DNA from: Caballeronia sordidicola
Lineage (GTDB): Bacteria; Pseudomonadota; Gammaproteobacteria; Burkholderiales; Burkholderiaceae
Direction: 5' to 3'
DNA length: 64,000 nucleotides
Assembly (NCBI RefSeq): GCF_001544455.2
Contig: NZ_FCOC02000021.1
Coordinates: 1 to 64,000, forward strand
Positions 61,665 to 64,000 of the stretch are shown one piece after another. Position 1 is the first letter of the stretch, and every line of letters begins with the position of its first letter. A program made the translations under genes and the position numbers. Under the pieces are notes generated by a model. That model saw only the letters and a program-made list of their open reading frames with translations, searched no databases and was not told the DNA's origin.

Positions 61665-62660
61665 ATGTTGTCCTATCAAACTCCTGTCACGCAGGATGTG
61701 TTCGACGCCGCCGCGCGTCTGCGCGACGTCGCCATAGAGACGCCGATCGTGCGCTCCGATCTGCTCGATGAAATCACGGGTGCGCAGGTTTTTGTCAAGC
61801 TCGAAAGTCTTCAGCATACCGGAGCATTCAAGTTTCGCGGCGCATACAACTGCCTCTCCCGGCTCGATCGCGCCGCTTGCCCGGACGGCGTGGTGGCTTA
61901 TTCGACCGGCAACCACGGCCAGGCGATTGCGACCGTCGGCCGGATGCTGGGCATTCCAACGACGGTCGTCATGCCGTCGAATGCGCCTGAGAACAAGGTC
62001 GAGAAGGCACGGCTCGCGGGCGCCCGCATTGTCCGATACGACCGCGAGCGCCAAAGCCGCGAAGAGGTCGCGGCGGAACTGGCGACGCAAGGCCGCTTCG
62101 CCGTGGTGCCGCCCGGAGACCATCATCATGTGATCGCGGGGCAGGCGACGGTCGCGCTCGAAGCATTGGCGCGGCTCGGCCACGACGCACTCGACGCCAT
62201 TGTCGTGCCGTGCGGCGGCGGCGGGTTATCGGCGGGGACGTGCCTTGCCGTGGAAGCGGCGGAGTCGGACGCGCAGGTCTGGGCCGCCGAACCAGCGGCC
62301 TTCGACGATACCCGCCGTTCGCTCGCGTCGGGCATGCGTGAAAGCAATCCCTCCGGCGCTGTGTCGATGTGCGACGCGCTGCTCGCACCCATCCCGGCCG
62401 AGCTGCCGTTTTCCATCAACAGCCAGCGGCTGGCGGGCGTGCTCGTGGCGGACGATCAGGCAGTCGCGCGCGCGATGGCTTTCTGTTTCGAGGCGTTCCG
62501 TGTAGTGGTCGAACCGGGCGGCGCGGTTGCACTGGCCGCGATGATGGCGGACCCCGCCGCGAGCGCCCTGCGCGGCAAGCGCGTGCTGGTGATTGCTTCG
62601 GGCGGCAATGTGGACGCCGCGCTGTTTGCATCGGCGATTACAGGCGGTTCTGTGAATTGA
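61665..62660 (+). CDS. threonine/serine dehydratase-like PLP enzyme
   Basis: 331 residues, fold-type II, with the PLP lysine in 'HTGAFKFRGAYNCL' (about residue 56) and the phosphate loop 'VPCGGGGLSAGTC'. There is no ACT domain. Similar to catabolic threonine dehydratase, serine racemase and hydroxyaspartate dehydratase; the family cannot be split by eye. It follows the porin by 33 bp in the same direction. Its stop abuts the stop of the convergent amidotransferase gene (TGA|TCA). Paralogue of EutB. Confidence 0.84.
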   Translation: MLSYQTPVTQDVFDAAARLRDVAIETPIVRSDLLDEITGAQVFVKLESLQHTGAFKFRGAYNCLSRLDRAACPDGVVAYSTGNHGQAIATVGRMLGIPTTVVMPSNAPENKVEKARLAGARIVRYDRERQSREEVAAELATQGRFAVVPPGDHHHVIAGQATVALEALARLGHDALDAIVVPCGGGGLSAGTCLAVEAAESDAQVWAAEPAAFDDTRRSLASGMRESNPSGAVSMCDALLAPIPAELPFSINSQRLAGVLVADDQAVARAMAFCFEAFRVVVEPGGAVALAAMMADPAASALRGKRVLVIASGGNVDAALFASAITGGSVN

Positions 62661-63851
62661 TCAGCCGCGCTGCGCCGCACGCACGAACGCGCTCAACAGC
62701 GGATGCGGCGCACCGCTTGCCGACGACAGTTCCGGATGCCCCTGCATGCCGATAAAAAACGGATGGGCACGTGCTTCAATGGCGTCTGCGATCTCGCCGC
62801 TTGCATCGCACGCGGCAACCTCAATGCCCACCCGCGAAAGCGGGGCGATCAGCGCCGGGTTCAGCTTGTAGCGGTGATTGCAGCGAATCCGCGGATCGTC
62901 GCCGAGAATCTTGCTAAGTCGGCTTACGCCTGCCGGGGCTATAGGCTGAAGTCCCAGCCGGTGAAACAGTACGTTATCCTCATTTGTACCTATGGGCACG
63001 AAGCTCGGCAGGCTTGCGCCCGATGCCGTTTCCGCGAGGTCGATATCGTCGGTGCCAAGGGCGAGCCGCGCAAGGGCAGTCGTCATGGACTGCATGCCGA
63101 GGCATAGGCCGACCGCCGGAACCGCCGATAACCACGCATATTTCGCCGCCGCAATTTGCCCCGGCACGCGCCGCATGTCGGCGCCACCGGGCAAGACGAT
63201 TCCATCGATAGCCGAAAGCGCTTCGGGGACGGTCGAGTCGTCAAGGCCAAGCGTGGAGACAAAGCGCACGTTCAATGTCAGCGCGTGCGCGTCGGCTGCG
63301 TCGGCGAGTGCGGCGAGCGTGGCCGGGTAGACGTCGCGCTGGTCGCTTTCGTCGCCGATCAACGCAATCCGGATTTCGCCGTGGGCGCTGACTTGCGAAA
63401 CGCGCGTCAATGCGCTCCATCGGCCGAACGCGTCTTGCCGGGCGCGCGTGATGGTTGTTCCATCGGCGGACACGAGACTCGATACCCCACGCTCACGGAT
63501 CACGCGGTAGCGGCGCACTGGAACGTTATTGCTTTCAGCAAGTGCCGTGAGCGTGTTCGCCATGCGCGGATCAACGGGCACGACCACATTGCCGGCAGCA
63601 GCGGACATCAGTACGTTTTCAACGCTGTCCGGCGCATGGACCGGCTGGCCGCCGAGCCGTTCGCTCCAGAGCAGACCGCTTGTGACGAGCGTCCCGTCCA
63701 CGGTGACATGCTGGCGGGCATCGGCGTAACGGGTTTCATCGAACTGAACAGGCAAATGCGTGAACACCGCGCCCGTTTCGGCGGCGAAGATCGCCGCTTG
63801 CGCGCCATAGTGGGCGGGCGTTCCGGCTTCGTCTTCAATGAGATGCAGCAT
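62661..63851 (-). CDS. CTP-synthase-type glutamine amidotransferase with unknown N-terminal region
   Basis: 396 residues from the ATG with GGGGAG upstream. The C-terminal half (about 158-392) is a class I amidotransferase closest to the CTP synthase GATase domain: 'RIALIGDESD', 'GIVLPGGAD', nucleophile C250 in 'VGLCLGMQS', 'CNHRYKLNP', and H372/E374 in 'QGHPELSS'. Residues 1-155 are not the CTP synthase ligase domain and match nothing I recognise. The domain could release ammonia for a partner, or hydrolyse a glutamine-like amide. It is downstream of an aminotransferase gene in the same direction. Confidence 0.78.
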   Translation of the reverse strand: MLHLIEDEAGTPAHYGAQAAIFAAETGAVFTHLPVQFDETRYADARQHVTVDGTLVTSGLLWSERLGGQPVHAPDSVENVLMSAAAGNVVVPVDPRMANTLTALAESNNVPVRRYRVIRERGVSSLVSADGTTITRARQDAFGRWSALTRVSQVSAHGEIRIALIGDESDQRDVYPATLAALADAADAHALTLNVRFVSTLGLDDSTVPEALSAIDGIVLPGGADMRRVPGQIAAAKYAWLSAVPAVGLCLGMQSMTTALARLALGTDDIDLAETASGASLPSFVPIGTNEDNVLFHRLGLQPIAPAGVSRLSKILGDDPRIRCNHRYKLNPALIAPLSRVGIEVAACDASGEIADAIEARAHPFFIGMQGHPELSSASGAPHPLLSAFVRAAQRG

Positions 63852-63894
63852 TGCGGTCTCCCCGAATCTTCATCGCGATCCTGTCCGCGAACGC

Positions 63895-64000
63895 TCAAAG
63901 CCCGCTTGTTTCCACCGTCGATAAAACCAGCGCCGCACACGCCTTTTCGATTCGCTCGCAAGCATCGCGCAACGTCGATTCCGGCACCGCGTAGGCAATG
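63895..64000 (-). CDS. 3' end of a PLP-dependent aminotransferase gene (partial)
   Basis: An open minus-strand frame enters from the right edge and stops at 63895. Its last 34 residues contain 'IAYAVPESTLRDACERI', the typical C-terminal 'R-I-x-Y-A' helix of fold-type I class I/II aminotransferases. The stop is 43 bases before the amidotransferase ATG, indicating a shared operon. The catalytic part is outside the window. Confidence 0.65.
   Translation of the reverse strand, partial: IAYAVPESTLRDACERIEKACAALVLSTVETSGL

Noticed and set aside
60969-62183. 404-codon minus-strand frame opposite the second porin and dehydratase
   Set aside because: Antisense shadow without motifs.

Overview
The window looks like a chromosomal segment of a Burkholderiaceae member (Burkholderia, Paraburkholderia or Caballeronia type). 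It is GC-rich and carries two classical Gram-negative porins with the 'QSSVTLYGxxD' mature start. It also has the DUF3597, DUF3253, DUF6723-like and MEKHLA small proteins common in that family, many LysR, MocR, IclR, AraC and TetR regulators, and solute-binding proteins without permeases. No rRNA, tRNA, CRISPR array, phage or transposase gene was seen. The genus is an inference.

Layout. 0-3.7 kb: an FAD amine oxidoreductase divergent from an OccR/NocR-like LysR gene, then maleylacetoacetate isomerase and a small secreted protein. 3.8-11.6 kb: a MATE transporter, DUF3597, and a translationally coupled operon of LolD-like ATPase, 857-aa double FtsX permease and secreted AttH/CrtC-like lipocalin protein, then DUF3253 and a methyltransferase. 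11.7-17.9 kb: an OmpR/EnvZ-type two-component system divergent from a porin, and an IclR regulator divergent from a DHA2 drug-type MFS pump. 17.9-25 kb: an AT-richer segment with a coupled glycosyltransferase/polysaccharide deacetylase pair, a secreted alpha/beta hydrolase and a secreted glycoside-hydrolase-like protein. It contains a 1-kb gene-free stretch and an orphan minus-strand terminator.

25.9-38.1 kb is the centrepiece: a complete-looking ectoine/hydroxyectoine import and catabolism locus. The importer genes ehuB, ehuC, ehuD and ehuA lie on the minus strand. The MocR regulator enuR and then eutB, eutC, doeA, doeB, doeC and doeD lie on the plus strand, closed by a strong terminator. 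Copies of a TAGGACAWTA box flank enuR on both sides. The pathway would hydrolyse ectoine, deacetylate acetyl-diaminobutyrate, transaminate diaminobutyrate and oxidise aspartate semialdehyde to aspartate. EutA and the AsnC/DoeX regulator often found in such loci are not in the window, and neither are ectoine synthesis genes.

38-50 kb: a DUF6723-like protein, a large PAS hybrid histidine kinase with two receiver domains, a zinc-ribbon membrane protein with a histone H1-like tail, a low-affinity iron permease-like protein, a ParE-type toxin/antitoxin pair with a near-perfect operator palindrome, a TAXI solute-binding protein, GNAT plus AzoR, a MocR regulator and an AhpD-like protein. 49.2-58.3 kb: TetR/MFS, AraC/MFS, an NmrA-like reductase coupled to a 44-aa membrane peptide, a GDPD-family protein lacking key catalytic residues, a membrane TlpA thioredoxin, a MEKHLA protein, and a GhrA-like reductase with a VOC protein.

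58.4-64 kb: a TTG-started LysR gene, an orphan amino-acid-type binding protein behind a consensus-like sigma70 promoter, a second porin, a second threonine-dehydratase-like enzyme, a CTP-synthase-type glutamine amidotransferase with an unrecognised N-terminal region, and the 3' end of an aminotransferase gene. This last group looks like a nitrogen-compound uptake and conversion module of unknown substrate.
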